This document shows, piece by piece, positions 41,849 to 50,410 of a stretch of DNA of 64,000 bases (within the stretch, counting starts at the first letter, position 1; each line of letters opens with the position of its first letter). The notes under the pieces are model-generated. The model ran no database searches, had not been told where the DNA came from, and worked only from the letters and a program-made list of their open reading frames with translations. The DNA is from Paenibacillus radicis (ex Gao et al. 2016) (GTDB lineage Bacteria; Bacillota; Bacilli; Paenibacillales; Paenibacillaceae), in contig NZ_BMHY01000001.1 in NCBI RefSeq assembly GCF_014641555.1, positions 62,001 to 126,000 of the forward strand, written 5' to 3'. The translations under genes and the position numbers were made by a program.

Positions 41849-43276
41849 ATGAATGTTAGTCAACGTAAAGGCATTGCATTAATGCTTCTTGCTGTATCTC
41901 AGTTAATCTTGGCACTTGATTACACGATAATTTTTGTAGCCTTGCCTTCGATAGGAGAGGCTTTGGGGTTTTCCGCAAATAATTTGCAGTGGGTTGTCAG
42001 TGCGTATTCCCTTGTTTTCGGGGGATTTCTGTTAATTGGAGGACGATTGTCTGACTTGCTCGGGAGGCGTAAAATGTTTGTCGTTGCGATGAGCTTGTTC
42101 GGACTAGGTTCACTGCTCGGTGGTCTTGCAACCTCACAAATGCTCCTGATCATTGCCAGGGGGCTGCAAGGGCTTGGCGGTGCGCTGTTGTCGCCATCCA
42201 CATTGTCGCTAATTATGTCCAATTTCGATGAAGGCGCCGAGCGCAACCGGGCAATGGGAATATGGGCTGCTATGGGCGGTGTAGGTTTATCCATCGGATT
42301 GCTGCTGGGCGGCGTGTTAACCAGCTACATGGGCTGGGAATTTACGTTCTTTGTTAACGTACCGATCACGATAGTCGCAATCATTCTTGCCCCTATTGTA
42401 CTTGTGGAGAGCAAAGTTCAATCGGGTAAAAGGCACTACGATGCAGCAGGAACGATATCGGTGACGGCTGGTATGATCCTTATCGTGTATTACTTGATTC
42501 AGTCTCCAGTAGCAGGCTGGGTAAGTGCAGGGACACTCCCGTTCGGAATCATCGGTGCCGCTTTGCTGCTTCTGTTCGTAATAATTGAGAATCGTACGAA
42601 AGAACCGTTGCTTCCATTCAGATTGTTTCGCAATCGCAACCTGACAGGTGCTGCTTTGGTGGCGGCATTGTTCTCGGCTTCGTTCGGTACGCTGTACTAC
42701 TTTTTGACGTTGTACACACAAGGGGTATTGCACTTATCGGCGATTCAATCCGGCTTAAGCTTTTTGCCACTGACGATTAGTGCGTTCTTTGGCGCAAAGC
42801 TTGTTAATAAAATGCTGTCGGCCGTCGGGGCAGCCGGTACGATTGCTATCGGAATGGGGCTTGGCGGTATCGGATTCATGCTGCTTAGCGGGCTTTCCGT
42901 GTCGGGCCATGCATGGGGAATCATTCCAGGCACCGTCATAATCGGTCTCGGTCAGGCGCTCGTCTTTACGACTATGTTCATTGCAGGCAGCACGGGTATC
43001 GATCCGAAGGAGCAGGGCGTGGGCTCAGCGATGATTTCCACAGGCCAGCAAATCGGCGGTGCGGTCGGCTTGGCTGTTATTATGGCGATCATTTCTGCCA
43101 GCCTAGGATCAGATGCATCGCTGGAATCGATGGCAGCCGCTGACTTGAATCAAGCGATTCATACGGCATTCGTTATTGCCTCCAGCGTTACGGCACTGGG
43201 CATTGTTATCAGTTTTGCGATCCTAAGAAGGAAGAAGAATTCCAGCGTCGATACAAATAAATACGCATCGCATTAA
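41849..43276 (+). CDS. MFS drug exporter, DHA2 (EmrB/QacA-type)
   Basis: A 475-residue membrane protein with about fourteen hydrophobic helices. Motif A appears as GGRLSDLLGRRKMF (about 62-75) and motif C-like GGVGLSIGLLLGG near 145. The start LDYTIIFVALPSIGEALGF matches the first helix of DHA2 exporters, with an acidic residue in helix 1. It should expel cationic or hydrophobic drugs using the proton gradient. AAAGGG precedes the ATG. Three operator-like palindromes lie upstream, and the TetR gene is adjacent. Confidence 0.92.
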   Translation: MNVSQRKGIALMLLAVSQLILALDYTIIFVALPSIGEALGFSANNLQWVVSAYSLVFGGFLLIGGRLSDLLGRRKMFVVAMSLFGLGSLLGGLATSQMLLIIARGLQGLGGALLSPSTLSLIMSNFDEGAERNRAMGIWAAMGGVGLSIGLLLGGVLTSYMGWEFTFFVNVPITIVAIILAPIVLVESKVQSGKRHYDAAGTISVTAGMILIVYYLIQSPVAGWVSAGTLPFGIIGAALLLLFVIIENRTKEPLLPFRLFRNRNLTGAALVAALFSASFGTLYYFLTLYTQGVLHLSAIQSGLSFLPLTISAFFGAKLVNKMLSAVGAAGTIAIGMGLGGIGFMLLSGLSVSGHAWGIIPGTVIIGLGQALVFTTMFIAGSTGIDPKEQGVGSAMISTGQQIGGAVGLAVIMAIISASLGSDASLESMAAADLNQAIHTAFVIASSVTALGIVISFAILRRKKNSSVDTNKYASH

Positions 43277-43286
43277 TCTAACTCAT

Positions 43287-44696
43287 TCATAAAAGATCTG
43301 CAATCGTCTTAATTCCTTCCGTTATTTGCGCTTCCGTAACGTTGCCGAACCCCATAATAAGACTCTCTTCATACTTGCCTTTGGCGATAGTATACTTTTC
43401 GGCGGGATATATCTTAATATTTCGTTCTTCAAGCTGAGCAGCTTTAATGGAGTCGAATTTACGTCCGGACAATTTCGCAATCAGATGCAAGCCTGCAGCG
43501 TCACCGGAAATATTCACCCCGCTGCCAAACGCTTCTGTTAAAGCGGTGATGAGACGAATTCGTCTTTTCCCATAAATCCGCTTCATACGAGATATGTGAC
43601 GTTCCAGATGGCCGTCAGCAATAAAGTGCGCCAATGTGACTTGGGACAGGGTTGGGCACTGCATATCCGTCATTCGCTTTAAGCGCAGCAGCGGATCCAG
43701 CAGTTCCTGCGGAACGACCATATAACCGAGCCGCAGTGAGGGATATAAGTTTTTGCTGAAGGTTCCGACATACACCACTCGCTCGGAATCGAGCTCTCGA
43801 AGTGCATGAACCGGCATTCCGGCATATCGGAACTCACTGTCATAATCGTCTTCGATGATATAGCCTCCGGTTTGCCGGGCATAGTCCAGCAATTGAATAC
43901 GTCTGGAAATGGACAGGATGCTGCCGAAAGGAAATTGATGTGATGGTGTAACAAAGACGCATTTAGGCTGCAAATGAGTCGGCAATTCATCGACACACAA
44001 GCCGTGATCATCGACGGGAACGGGTACGATGTCGGCACCTGTCGATGCAAAAATGGCATGGATGAAGTTTGCGGTGGGGTCCTCTATGGCCACGGCGTCC
44101 CCGGGCTTCAATAGAAGCCTGCATAACAGGGCGATGGCTTGGGTCGCTCCCGCTGTTACGACAACCTGTGAAGGAGAACATTGAATTCCTTTGACATGGA
44201 GCAGATACCGGCAAATGTTGTTGCGAAGCAGCCAATTGCCTGCCGGATCTTCATCATAGCCAAACTCCGAGGAGTGGGCATGGTCATATACGCTCAGCGT
44301 TACTTCTTTCCACTTCTTATGGGGGATTTGTTCGAGAGCTGGAAAGCTCGGACGAAAATCAATACCTTTGAAACGAGCTGCTTCAAATTCTGGTGAAGTC
44401 ATTCCCGCTGAAGCGTCTGCAGCCATGAACTGCGCTTGAATTGGTCTGCTTCTTCCCAAATCCAATACATAGGTACCGGATCCCCGGCGGCCTTCCAAAT
44501 AGCCTTCAGCTATTAGCTGTTCATACACTTCTACTATAAGCGCCCGTGATACGCCAAGCTCGCTTGCCAGATCTCTCGTTGAAGGAAGGCTGCTTCCTGC
44601 TTCATACCTGCCTTGAAAGATACGAGCTCGAAGCAGCGCATAGATCTGTTTTGTTTTCGTATCAGCAGCTGTAAAAGGATCTGACGGATTCGGCAT
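43287..44696 (-). CDS. MocR/GabR-type regulator (GntR helix-turn-helix fused to aminotransferase)
   Basis: A 469-residue fusion: a GntR winged helix (about 15-82, LPSTRDLASELGVSRALIVEVYEQLIAEGYLEGRRGSG) and a class I aminotransferase fold (about 110-469). The PLP lysine lies in VGTFSKNLYPSLRLGY. Such proteins bind PLP and act as regulators of vitamin B6, GABA or related genes. The gene ends 10 bases from the convergent exporter gene and faces the SDR gene across a 319-bp gap that contains its promoter; the SDR gene is a candidate target. Confidence 0.92.
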   Translation of the reverse strand: MPNPSDPFTAADTKTKQIYALLRARIFQGRYEAGSSLPSTRDLASELGVSRALIVEVYEQLIAEGYLEGRRGSGTYVLDLGRSRPIQAQFMAADASAGMTSPEFEAARFKGIDFRPSFPALEQIPHKKWKEVTLSVYDHAHSSEFGYDEDPAGNWLLRNNICRYLLHVKGIQCSPSQVVVTAGATQAIALLCRLLLKPGDAVAIEDPTANFIHAIFASTGADIVPVPVDDHGLCVDELPTHLQPKCVFVTPSHQFPFGSILSISRRIQLLDYARQTGGYIIEDDYDSEFRYAGMPVHALRELDSERVVYVGTFSKNLYPSLRLGYMVVPQELLDPLLRLKRMTDMQCPTLSQVTLAHFIADGHLERHISRMKRIYGKRRIRLITALTEAFGSGVNISGDAAGLHLIAKLSGRKFDSIKAAQLEERNIKIYPAEKYTIAKGKYEESLIMGFGNVTEAQITEGIKTIADLL

Positions 44697-44739
44697 ACAG
44701 GTTGCCCCTTTCCTGCTCTTAAATTGGTATGCCTATATT

Positions 44740-44768
44740 AGCATAGAAGTGGTACTTATTCACACCAA
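44740..44768 (-). promoter_or_regulatory. Promoter of the MocR-type gene, with inverted repeat
   Basis: On the minus strand TTGGTG (44768-44763) and TATGCT (44745-44740) are 17 bases apart. ATTGGT at 44723-44728 and ACCAAT at 44764-44769 form an inverted pair across it, a possible autoregulatory site. The rest of the gap to 45016 shows no clear gene. Confidence 0.5.
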
Positions 44769-45015
44769 TCTCTCGTGCTAACATAACATAAAGCTTGCCA
44801 AGACAAGATTATCTAAATAAAGCTGAGAGCTGATGATTGGGCTTACGACGGTATGGGACAATTCAGTATGGGGATATTAGGAATAATCTTGGTTTCAGTG
44901 TTGCTGGCAGTGATTCAATTATTCATAGTCCCGCGAAGGGGATTATCGGCTTTTGCTTCCGATTCATGATATGGCAAAGCCGCAATAAAATCATAAGTTT
45001 CCGGAGGTTTTTGAT

Positions 45016-45870
45016 ATGAAAATATTCGTAGCTGGTTCAACGGGTGTAATTGGCCGTTCTCTGCTTCCTAAGCTAGTGAAGGCAGGTCACGAGGTGATAG
45101 GAATGACTCATAATTCGGAGCAGCTGCAGGTTATTGAAGCGTTAGGCGCAAAGGCAATTGTTGCAGATGTCTTTGATCGTGAGGGAATGATTGCAGCAAT
45201 GGGGGAGATCAGGCCGGATGTCGTTATACATCAGCTTACATCGCTCAGCAATTGGAATTCAGCTGATAACGCCAAGATTAGGATGGAGGGCACCCGAAAT
45301 TTGGTGGATGCCGCTAAACAGGCAGGTGTTAAAAAAATGATTGCTCAAAGTATTTCTTGGGCTTATGAGCCGGGTGATCAGCCTGCTGCGGAAAAAGTAC
45401 CACTGGATATACGTGCAGCTTCGCCGCGGAAAACGACAATCGATGGCGTTGTCGCCTTGGAAGAAGCGGTGGCAGAAATTCCGGAATACGTTATTCTCCG
45501 ATACGGCACGCTGTACGGGCCGCATACCTGGTATGACAGCGAGGGCGCTGTGGCAGAAAAAGCACGGAATCGCGAGCTTCCGGCAACGGAGGGTATTACT
45601 TCTTTCCTGCATGTTGAGGATGCGGCGAATGCAGCCCTGCTGGCATTGGATTGGCCAACCGGAACATTGAACATCGTTGACGACGAGCCAGCCCCGGGCA
45701 CGGAATGGCTGCCGGTTTATGCCGATGCGTTGCAAGCTCCAGCGCCAGAAAATCAATCGGGCAGCAATAGCTGGGAACGTGGTGCTTCCAATGCCAAAGC
45801 ACGGAATGAGTACGGCTGGGTACCGAAATATCCGACTTGGAGATCGGGATTTGCGCAGTCTTTAAGTTAA
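45016..45870 (+). CDS. NAD-dependent epimerase/dehydratase-like SDR
   Basis: A 284-residue extended/atypical SDR. The nucleotide site is GSTGVIG (7-13), and VIHQLTSLS and SFLHVEDAA match the NAD-epimerase family. The usual YxxxK active site is not evident: the corresponding region reads SPRKTTIDG, so the protein may be a non-catalytic or altered-chemistry member. CCGGAGG precedes the ATG. It is alone on its strand, divergent from the MocR-type gene and closed by a terminator. The substrate cannot be assigned. Confidence 0.85.
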   Translation: MKIFVAGSTGVIGRSLLPKLVKAGHEVIGMTHNSEQLQVIEALGAKAIVADVFDREGMIAAMGEIRPDVVIHQLTSLSNWNSADNAKIRMEGTRNLVDAAKQAGVKKMIAQSISWAYEPGDQPAAEKVPLDIRAASPRKTTIDGVVALEEAVAEIPEYVILRYGTLYGPHTWYDSEGAVAEKARNRELPATEGITSFLHVEDAANAALLALDWPTGTLNIVDDEPAPGTEWLPVYADALQAPAPENQSGSNSWERGASNAKARNEYGWVPKYPTWRSGFAQSLS

Positions 45871-45919
45871 GTTAAGCGTTATGAATGGACCCCGGCTGTC
45901 TTCATCAGAAAAATAAATA

Positions 45920-45968
45920 AAAGCGATTGTTTCTTCCAGCCAAGATTGGCTAAAGAAACAATCGCTTT
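45920..45968. terminator. Bidirectional terminator between the SDR and MerR genes
   Basis: AAAGCGATTGTTTCTT pairs with AAGAAACAATCGCTTT over 16 bp, with an inner AGCCAA/TTGGCT stem. It separates the convergent genes. Confidence 0.88.
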
Positions 45969-45982
45969 ATGCTTGAGCAACG

Positions 45983-46438
45983 CTATTTGGCGTCCACCGT
46001 TTTGACAGAGGTCCAATTCTCAATCTCATGTGCTGCCTTTTTTAGATTCCACTTAGCGGGATTCGAACCATCAGCAATTACACCATCCATGATGTTAAGG
46101 TAATACTTCGTCTTAGCTTCCATATAATCCGCTCTGTTTTTTGCTTCCTGCAATTGAAGAAGGGCACGTTCTTTTTGTCTCACAATAATCTCATAACGTT
46201 CACGAATGGTAGAATCACCTTCTAAACAAAGATCTACGTAGGCTTTAATATCTTCAATCGACATCCCGCATTGTTTTAAAATTTTTACACCTGTAAGCCA
46301 ATTGATCGATTCCTCGTTGAATAGACGGGCGTTATTTTGATCTCGCAGTAAGGTTGGAATTAATCCTTTATCTGTGTAAAAGCGAACCGCATGCTCCGTT
46401 AAGTCGAGCATTTGTGCCACTTCTTTTACCGTGTACAT
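45983..46438 (-). CDS. MerR-family regulator (AdhR-like)
   Basis: A 151-residue MerR protein. The N-terminal helix-turn-helix is YTVKEVAQMLDLTEHAVRFYTDKGL (about 2-26) with a second wing RLFNEESINWLTGVKILKQCGMS; a dimerisation helix (about 75-115) follows. GAGGAGGG lies five bases before the ATG at 46438. It is divergent from an aldo/keto reductase gene whose promoter has the 19-bp spacer and dyad that MerR proteins untwist. By analogy with AdhR of B. subtilis it may respond to reactive aldehydes. Confidence 0.9.
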   Translation of the reverse strand: MYTVKEVAQMLDLTEHAVRFYTDKGLIPTLLRDQNNARLFNEESINWLTGVKILKQCGMSIEDIKAYVDLCLEGDSTIRERYEIIVRQKERALLQLQEAKNRADYMEAKTKYYLNIMDGVIADGSNPAKWNLKKAAHEIENWTSVKTVDAK

Positions 46439-46529
46439 ACAATCCCTCCTCATCTTATCTATTACTAACACAGAAGAATGACGAATGCAATAAAGTAACC
46501 AGCCCAATAATATAGCTTATAAATAACGT

Positions 46530-46560
46530 TTGACTTCGTGTAACACGAATGCTGTAAGCT
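46530..46560 (+). promoter_or_regulatory. MerR-type promoter of the aldo/keto reductase gene
   Basis: TTGACT and TAAGCT are separated by 19 bases. The spacer region contains the perfect dyad TTCGTG TAA CACGAA (46535-46549), the typical MerR activator arrangement. Confidence 0.85.
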
Positions 46561-46605
46561 GTTAATTGTAGTATGAACAAAGCCTGATATTTAGGAGGAA
46601 TTGAA

Positions 46606-47451
46606 ATGGAATATGTAACCTTGAATAATGGAGTAAAGATGCCGATTTTAGGCTATGGCGTTTATCAGATTCGGGATCAAGAGGAATGCGAAAGATGCGT
46701 GCTTGATGCGATCAGTGTAGGTTATCGTTCCATTGATACTGCACAGGTTTACCAAAATGAAATTGCGGTAGGTCATGCGATCGAGAAAAGCGGCGTGCCT
46801 AGAGAAGAGTTTTTCATTACCACTAAAGTGTGGATTTCCAATGCCGGTTATGATAAAGCAAAAGCTTCTATTCAGGAGTCGATGGACAAGCTCCAGCTTG
46901 ATTATTTGGACTTAGTGCTGATTCATCAGCCCTTCAATGATTATTACGGAACGTACCGCTCGATGGAGGAGCTTTATAAAGCAGGTAAAATTAGAGCGAT
47001 CGGGTTAAGCAACTTCTATCCGGATCGATATATCGATTTGGTGGAGTTCACCGAAATCGTGCCTGCTGTGAATCAGGTGGAAACTCATGTCTTCAATCAG
47101 CAAGTAAAGGCACATGAATTTATGAAAAAGTACAATACACAAATTGAATCATGGGGTCCATTTGCCGAAGGGAAAAACAATTTTTTCACGAACCCGGTCT
47201 TACAAGAAATAGCTGATAAATATAACAAATCTACAGCCCAGGTTGCTTTGCGCTTCTTGATTCAGAGAGACGTAGTCGTTATTCCGAAAACGGTCAATAA
47301 AAGCAGAATGGAAGAGAACTTCAACGTATTTGACTTTCAATTGACAGCCGGGGATATGGATAAAATAGCTGTACTGGATACAGGCGAAAGTTTATTTTTC
47401 TCCCACTATGATCCGCAAACCGTAGAGTATATCATTAATCTCGGCAAATAA
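46606..47451 (+). CDS. Aldo/keto reductase
   Basis: A 281-residue NADPH-dependent reductase of the AKR superfamily (YvgN-like group). The catalytic tetrad is visible: Asp and Tyr in SIDTAQVYQNE (about 44-54), Lys in ITTKVW (about 73) and His in LVLIHQPFND (about 106). IPKTVNKSRMEEN binds the cofactor phosphate. TTAGGAGG precedes the ATG. The MerR-type promoter implies induction, probably by aldehydes such as methylglyoxal, which such enzymes reduce. A terminator follows directly. Confidence 0.93.
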   Translation: MEYVTLNNGVKMPILGYGVYQIRDQEECERCVLDAISVGYRSIDTAQVYQNEIAVGHAIEKSGVPREEFFITTKVWISNAGYDKAKASIQESMDKLQLDYLDLVLIHQPFNDYYGTYRSMEELYKAGKIRAIGLSNFYPDRYIDLVEFTEIVPAVNQVETHVFNQQVKAHEFMKKYNTQIESWGPFAEGKNNFFTNPVLQEIADKYNKSTAQVALRFLIQRDVVVIPKTVNKSRMEENFNVFDFQLTAGDMDKIAVLDTGESLFFSHYDPQTVEYIINLGK

Positions 47452-47458
47452 AAGGTTG

Positions 47459-47486
47459 AAAACCCGCGCTAGGCGCGGGTTTTTTT
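47459..47486 (+). terminator. Terminator after the aldo/keto reductase gene
   Basis: AAACCCGCGC and GCGCGGGTTT around TAG, running into seven T residues. Confidence 0.92.
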
Positions 47487-47505
47487 CAATAATGACTTTA
47501 TTTAG

Positions 47506-48363
47506 TTATATATTTAGAAGAGGTATTTCTCCAAGCAGGCTCTTCAAGTTAATCGCATCCCATGGCATATGCTCTGTTATCCCTAATCCAACGACATCTG
47601 CTTCTTCCGACAGCTCTTTAATCAGATGAAGGAGCCCGGATATTGGCATCGTTCCAGCAGCGGAAAAATCATAAGGAGCTTCTGGATTGGCGAATAATAA
47701 AGAACGAAATGCTTTAGGGTCAAGCACATCCAGATCTAGGTGAATGGCCAGGTGTTTAATGTTGCTTTGTTTAATCCAATCCTTTATAGATGCTGTGCTG
47801 TTCATTAATTCTTTGGTGCCAGCCGCTTGAATACCCAGTCTCTGAATGATCTCAGTATCTTGTTCGGTAGGAATATCGAATCCGGCGATGAAGACATTTT
47901 CAGGCTTGAGAGGAACTTTCACATGCATGGCGAACTCTTCATCGCCTTCTCCCAGAAGATTTCCGAGCGGCAAAGTATGTCCGTTGTCATATCCGACAAT
48001 TCTAACTAAATCGCTGTGGGCATCGATCCAGACTAAACCTAATTCCCCGCCGTATCGTTCGTTCAAGTAGGCAAATGGCGCTTGTTCGACCAGGCAGTCA
48101 CCGCCAAACATGACGATACGATCCGGTTTATGCGCATTTATAATATGCTGAGCAGCCTCTAACTGCTGGAGCAGTTGTTTCCTTCCGTAGATGCCATCCT
48201 CGTTTTCAAGCGGAACTCCGTCATAAGCTTGAACGGGGACATGAATGAGGGGCTGGTCATTATCAGGAGCTAGCCAAGCAAGCAATTCAGCTCCAAAAGA
48301 ATAGTTAGGGTTGTTTCCGCCTTGCCATTGGGGCATCAGCAAGCGTATCGTTTGTTTAGCCAT
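47506..48363 (-). CDS. Arginase/ureohydrolase-family protein
   Basis: A 285-residue protein of the arginase/agmatinase/formiminoglutamase fold. Metal-site motifs are WIDAHSDL (about 125-132) and HLDLDVLDP (about 205-213). The first metal motif reads FGGDCLV, with Cys where most family members have His (GGDH), so metal content or activity may differ; I recall this form in a subgroup of unknown function. I start at the ATG at 48363, preceded by AAGGAGAG. It is divergent from an HxlR regulator, its likely controller. The substrate is unknown. Confidence 0.88.
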   Translation of the reverse strand: MAKQTIRLLMPQWQGGNNPNYSFGAELLAWLAPDNDQPLIHVPVQAYDGVPLENEDGIYGRKQLLQQLEAAQHIINAHKPDRIVMFGGDCLVEQAPFAYLNERYGGELGLVWIDAHSDLVRIVGYDNGHTLPLGNLLGEGDEEFAMHVKVPLKPENVFIAGFDIPTEQDTEIIQRLGIQAAGTKELMNSTASIKDWIKQSNIKHLAIHLDLDVLDPKAFRSLLFANPEAPYDFSAAGTMPISGLLHLIKELSEEADVVGLGITEHMPWDAINLKSLLGEIPLLNI

Positions 48364-48467
48364 TTTTTTCTCTCCTTTACTTAAAGTAAAGCTAGTATAA
48401 AATGTATACATACGAAAAAACAGTACGCACTTTATAGGTAGGTACTTTCAGAAAGGATAGTGCAAAC

Positions 48468-48833
48468 ATGAGTATGGCTGAATATAAAGGCAAGGTTAAA
48501 CATATTCAAGATACGCCTTTTGGTTATACCTTATCGATCATTGGAGGAAAGTGGAAAATGGTTCTTATTTACCTTCTGGCCGAGAATCAGCCGGTTCGCT
48601 TCAATGATCTGAAAAGACAGGTAGGGGCGATCACTTATAAAATGCTGAGCTCGCAGCTTAAAGAATTGGAAGCGGACGGCATGGTGACACGGACAGAATA
48701 TCCTCAGGTGCCTCCTAAAGTCGAGTACAGGCTTACAGAGAGAGCGGAAAGCTTATTGCCCGTGTTGGAGCAATTATGCGAGTGGGGCGTAAAGAACCAG
48801 AATAGTCATATTCGACATAAAGAGCAGGGCTAA
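48468..48833 (+). CDS. HxlR-family regulator
   Basis: A 121-residue winged-helix regulator. The family core runs from PFGYTLSIIGGKWKMVLIYLL through RFNDLKRQVGAITYKMLSSQLKELEADGMV (about 18-75). HxlR proteins often respond to aldehydes or redox stress, but no conserved N-terminal cysteine is present here, so a redox switch is not supported. AAAGGAT precedes the ATG. It is divergent from the arginase-family gene. The stop codon lies inside a hairpin. Confidence 0.88.
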   Translation: MSMAEYKGKVKHIQDTPFGYTLSIIGGKWKMVLIYLLAENQPVRFNDLKRQVGAITYKMLSSQLKELEADGMVTRTEYPQVPPKVEYRLTERAESLLPVLEQLCEWGVKNQNSHIRHKEQG

Positions 48834-48850
48834 CCTCATGGTTAGCCCTG
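48825..48850. terminator. Hairpin at the end of the HxlR gene
   Basis: CAGGGCTAACC and GGTTAGCCCTG form a perfect 11-bp stem around TCAT. The HxlR stop codon is in its left arm, and no T-run follows. Confidence 0.6.
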
Positions 48851-49018
48851 TAGTGTTATGAAAATTAAGCATCAAATTGTTGCTGTTTTACCACCTAAAA
48901 GCCTTAATTACCGACCTCTGAAGTTAATAGGTTATAAAAAAAGCTGTTGGCACTTTCTCGAAAGCCAGAATAAAAATTCACCAGTTAGATGGGTTTTTAT
49001 TGTTCATTTTAAATTTGT

Positions 49019-49723
49019 TTAATGAGCTTGGAAAGATGTTTTTAACGGATTAAATGAGCTATGAATTGTAAAGTTACCTTCATTTGTATGTGAAGATGTT
49101 CTTGGTATAGAACTTGTCCAATTTGTATACACACTTCCACTTGCATTTGCACGAAGAACGATGTCTTTCCATTCTGCATTGTTATATCTAGTTGTTCCAT
49201 TGAAATCTGATGTAATATGCATAAATTTTACTTTCGTAGTTGCAGGAAGGGAGGTGTAAACTGGCAGATTGCCCCAATCATATCCATTAAACACGGATGT
49301 ACCATTAAGGAAGTAGCTAACTGTATTATTTCCATTATTAACAATTTTTAAATTTAGAACATCACCTGCTGCTGGTTGCGTCGTTAATGGAACGGATCTC
49401 CAATATTTACTGCAAAAAACTTCAGTATTATTGGAATTTGCTTTGCATGCATGATAACCAGTATTGATAAATATCTTCCAACCAGCTGAACTAAATGAAA
49501 CGCCTGCTTCCACAGTATCAGCCAATCCTAATTGGAAATTGATAACATTCCCATTTGCTGCACTAACATTTGAAGGGATAACTAAGGAGCCGCCAATACC
49601 GTAATATGAATTAACAGTATAGTATTTAATGATAGAATCACCAGTGGCTGCAATAGCATTAGTAGAAAGAGAGAAAAACATAGTAAATACAAGGAATAAA
49701 GCGATTGATAGGTTTTTTTTCAT
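49019..49723 (-). CDS. Secreted protein of unknown function
   Basis: A 234-residue protein with a clear signal peptide (MKKNLSIALFLVFTMFFSLSTNAIA, cleavage after about residue 25). The mature part is Asn/Ser/Thr-rich and beta-strand-like, with two cysteines (CKANSNNTEVFC, about 114-125) that could form a disulphide. I do not recognise the family. Segments such as VSYFLNGTSVFNGYDWG suggest a jelly-roll or lectin-like fold, but this is only an impression. GGAGGT lies nine bases before the ATG. The gene and its surroundings (about 48.9-50.1 kb) are distinctly AT-rich compared with neighbours, consistent with horizontal acquisition. Confidence 0.7.
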   Translation of the reverse strand: MKKNLSIALFLVFTMFFSLSTNAIAATGDSIIKYYTVNSYYGIGGSLVIPSNVSAANGNVINFQLGLADTVEAGVSFSSAGWKIFINTGYHACKANSNNTEVFCSKYWRSVPLTTQPAAGDVLNLKIVNNGNNTVSYFLNGTSVFNGYDWGNLPVYTSLPATTKVKFMHITSDFNGTTRYNNAEWKDIVLRANASGSVYTNWTSSIPRTSSHTNEGNFTIHSSFNPLKTSFQAH

Positions 49724-50141
49724 TATTTGTTTACCTCCAATTTAGTTCTAAAATAATATTCCTCAAAGATCCATATTAAGACTGTTTCTGCTTATAAAAT
49801 GCAAACGAAAAAACGATTAGAAACGATATATTCAAGGTTTACTTGAACAGAGGTTCAATAAAAAAACGTATTAATTTTCTTGAACGCTGCGCAGCATTCC
49901 GTTTTAATTTACTGATTATTTCCTCTTAAATTAAATTTTAACAAATATATGTAAATTATAATATAGTACAAAAGATACAACTAGAAGATAAAATAATTGT
50001 AGAAATTTTTGGTTTTTTGTATTTTTTTTTGGAACTATAGTTGCATTAAACTTCTCTGAATTTTCATAACTTTCTATAACTACTTGATTTAAACGAAAAA
50101 AGATCCCTTACAATGGAATGGAAGGTGATTCCTTTCCATAA

Positions 50142-50342
50142 TCAAATTAAAAGGACCAATCTCAAAATGGAAACGTTGATTGACGAGAAAACATGACTTA
50201 CGTGTTCGATCGTGGGATTTAAGGTCAATATATGATGGAGCCGGAATAAATCCTCATCGGAATAGGAACGATGTCCCCTCTCATTCAGGTTCTTGGCTTG
50301 AGCAGACGAATCTCCCAGAACATGAAGAAGACCGCCAACCAT
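50142..50342 (-). pseudogene. Remnant of a MerR-type regulator
   Basis: The minus strand encodes NERGHRSYSDEDLFRLHHILTL, which resembles the second half of the MerR DNA-binding domain (GHRxYxxEDLxRLxxIL). The expected first helix and any effector domain are missing, and the flanking sequence does not continue the family. It is probably a decayed fragment. It lies in the AT-rich 49.7-50.4 kb gap, which otherwise holds no recognisable gene. Confidence 0.35.
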
Positions 50343-50373
50343 CTGGATAAGCTAGATGGTTGACGGTCTTTAT
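50328..50373. terminator. Hairpin downstream of the kinase gene
   Basis: AAGACCGCCAACCATCT pairs with AGATGGTTGACGGTCTT (one mismatch-type pair) 38 bases beyond the stop of the minus-strand kinase. T-rich but interrupted sequence follows. Confidence 0.65.
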
Positions 50374-50410
50374 GGTTACTAGTTATAACGGATGAATTAC
50401 GCCCATTAGA

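Noticed and set aside
44837..45019. 60-codon frame before the SDR gene
   Set aside because: No ribosome site, no similarity I can recognise, and it runs into the SDR start; it is probably intergenic DNA.
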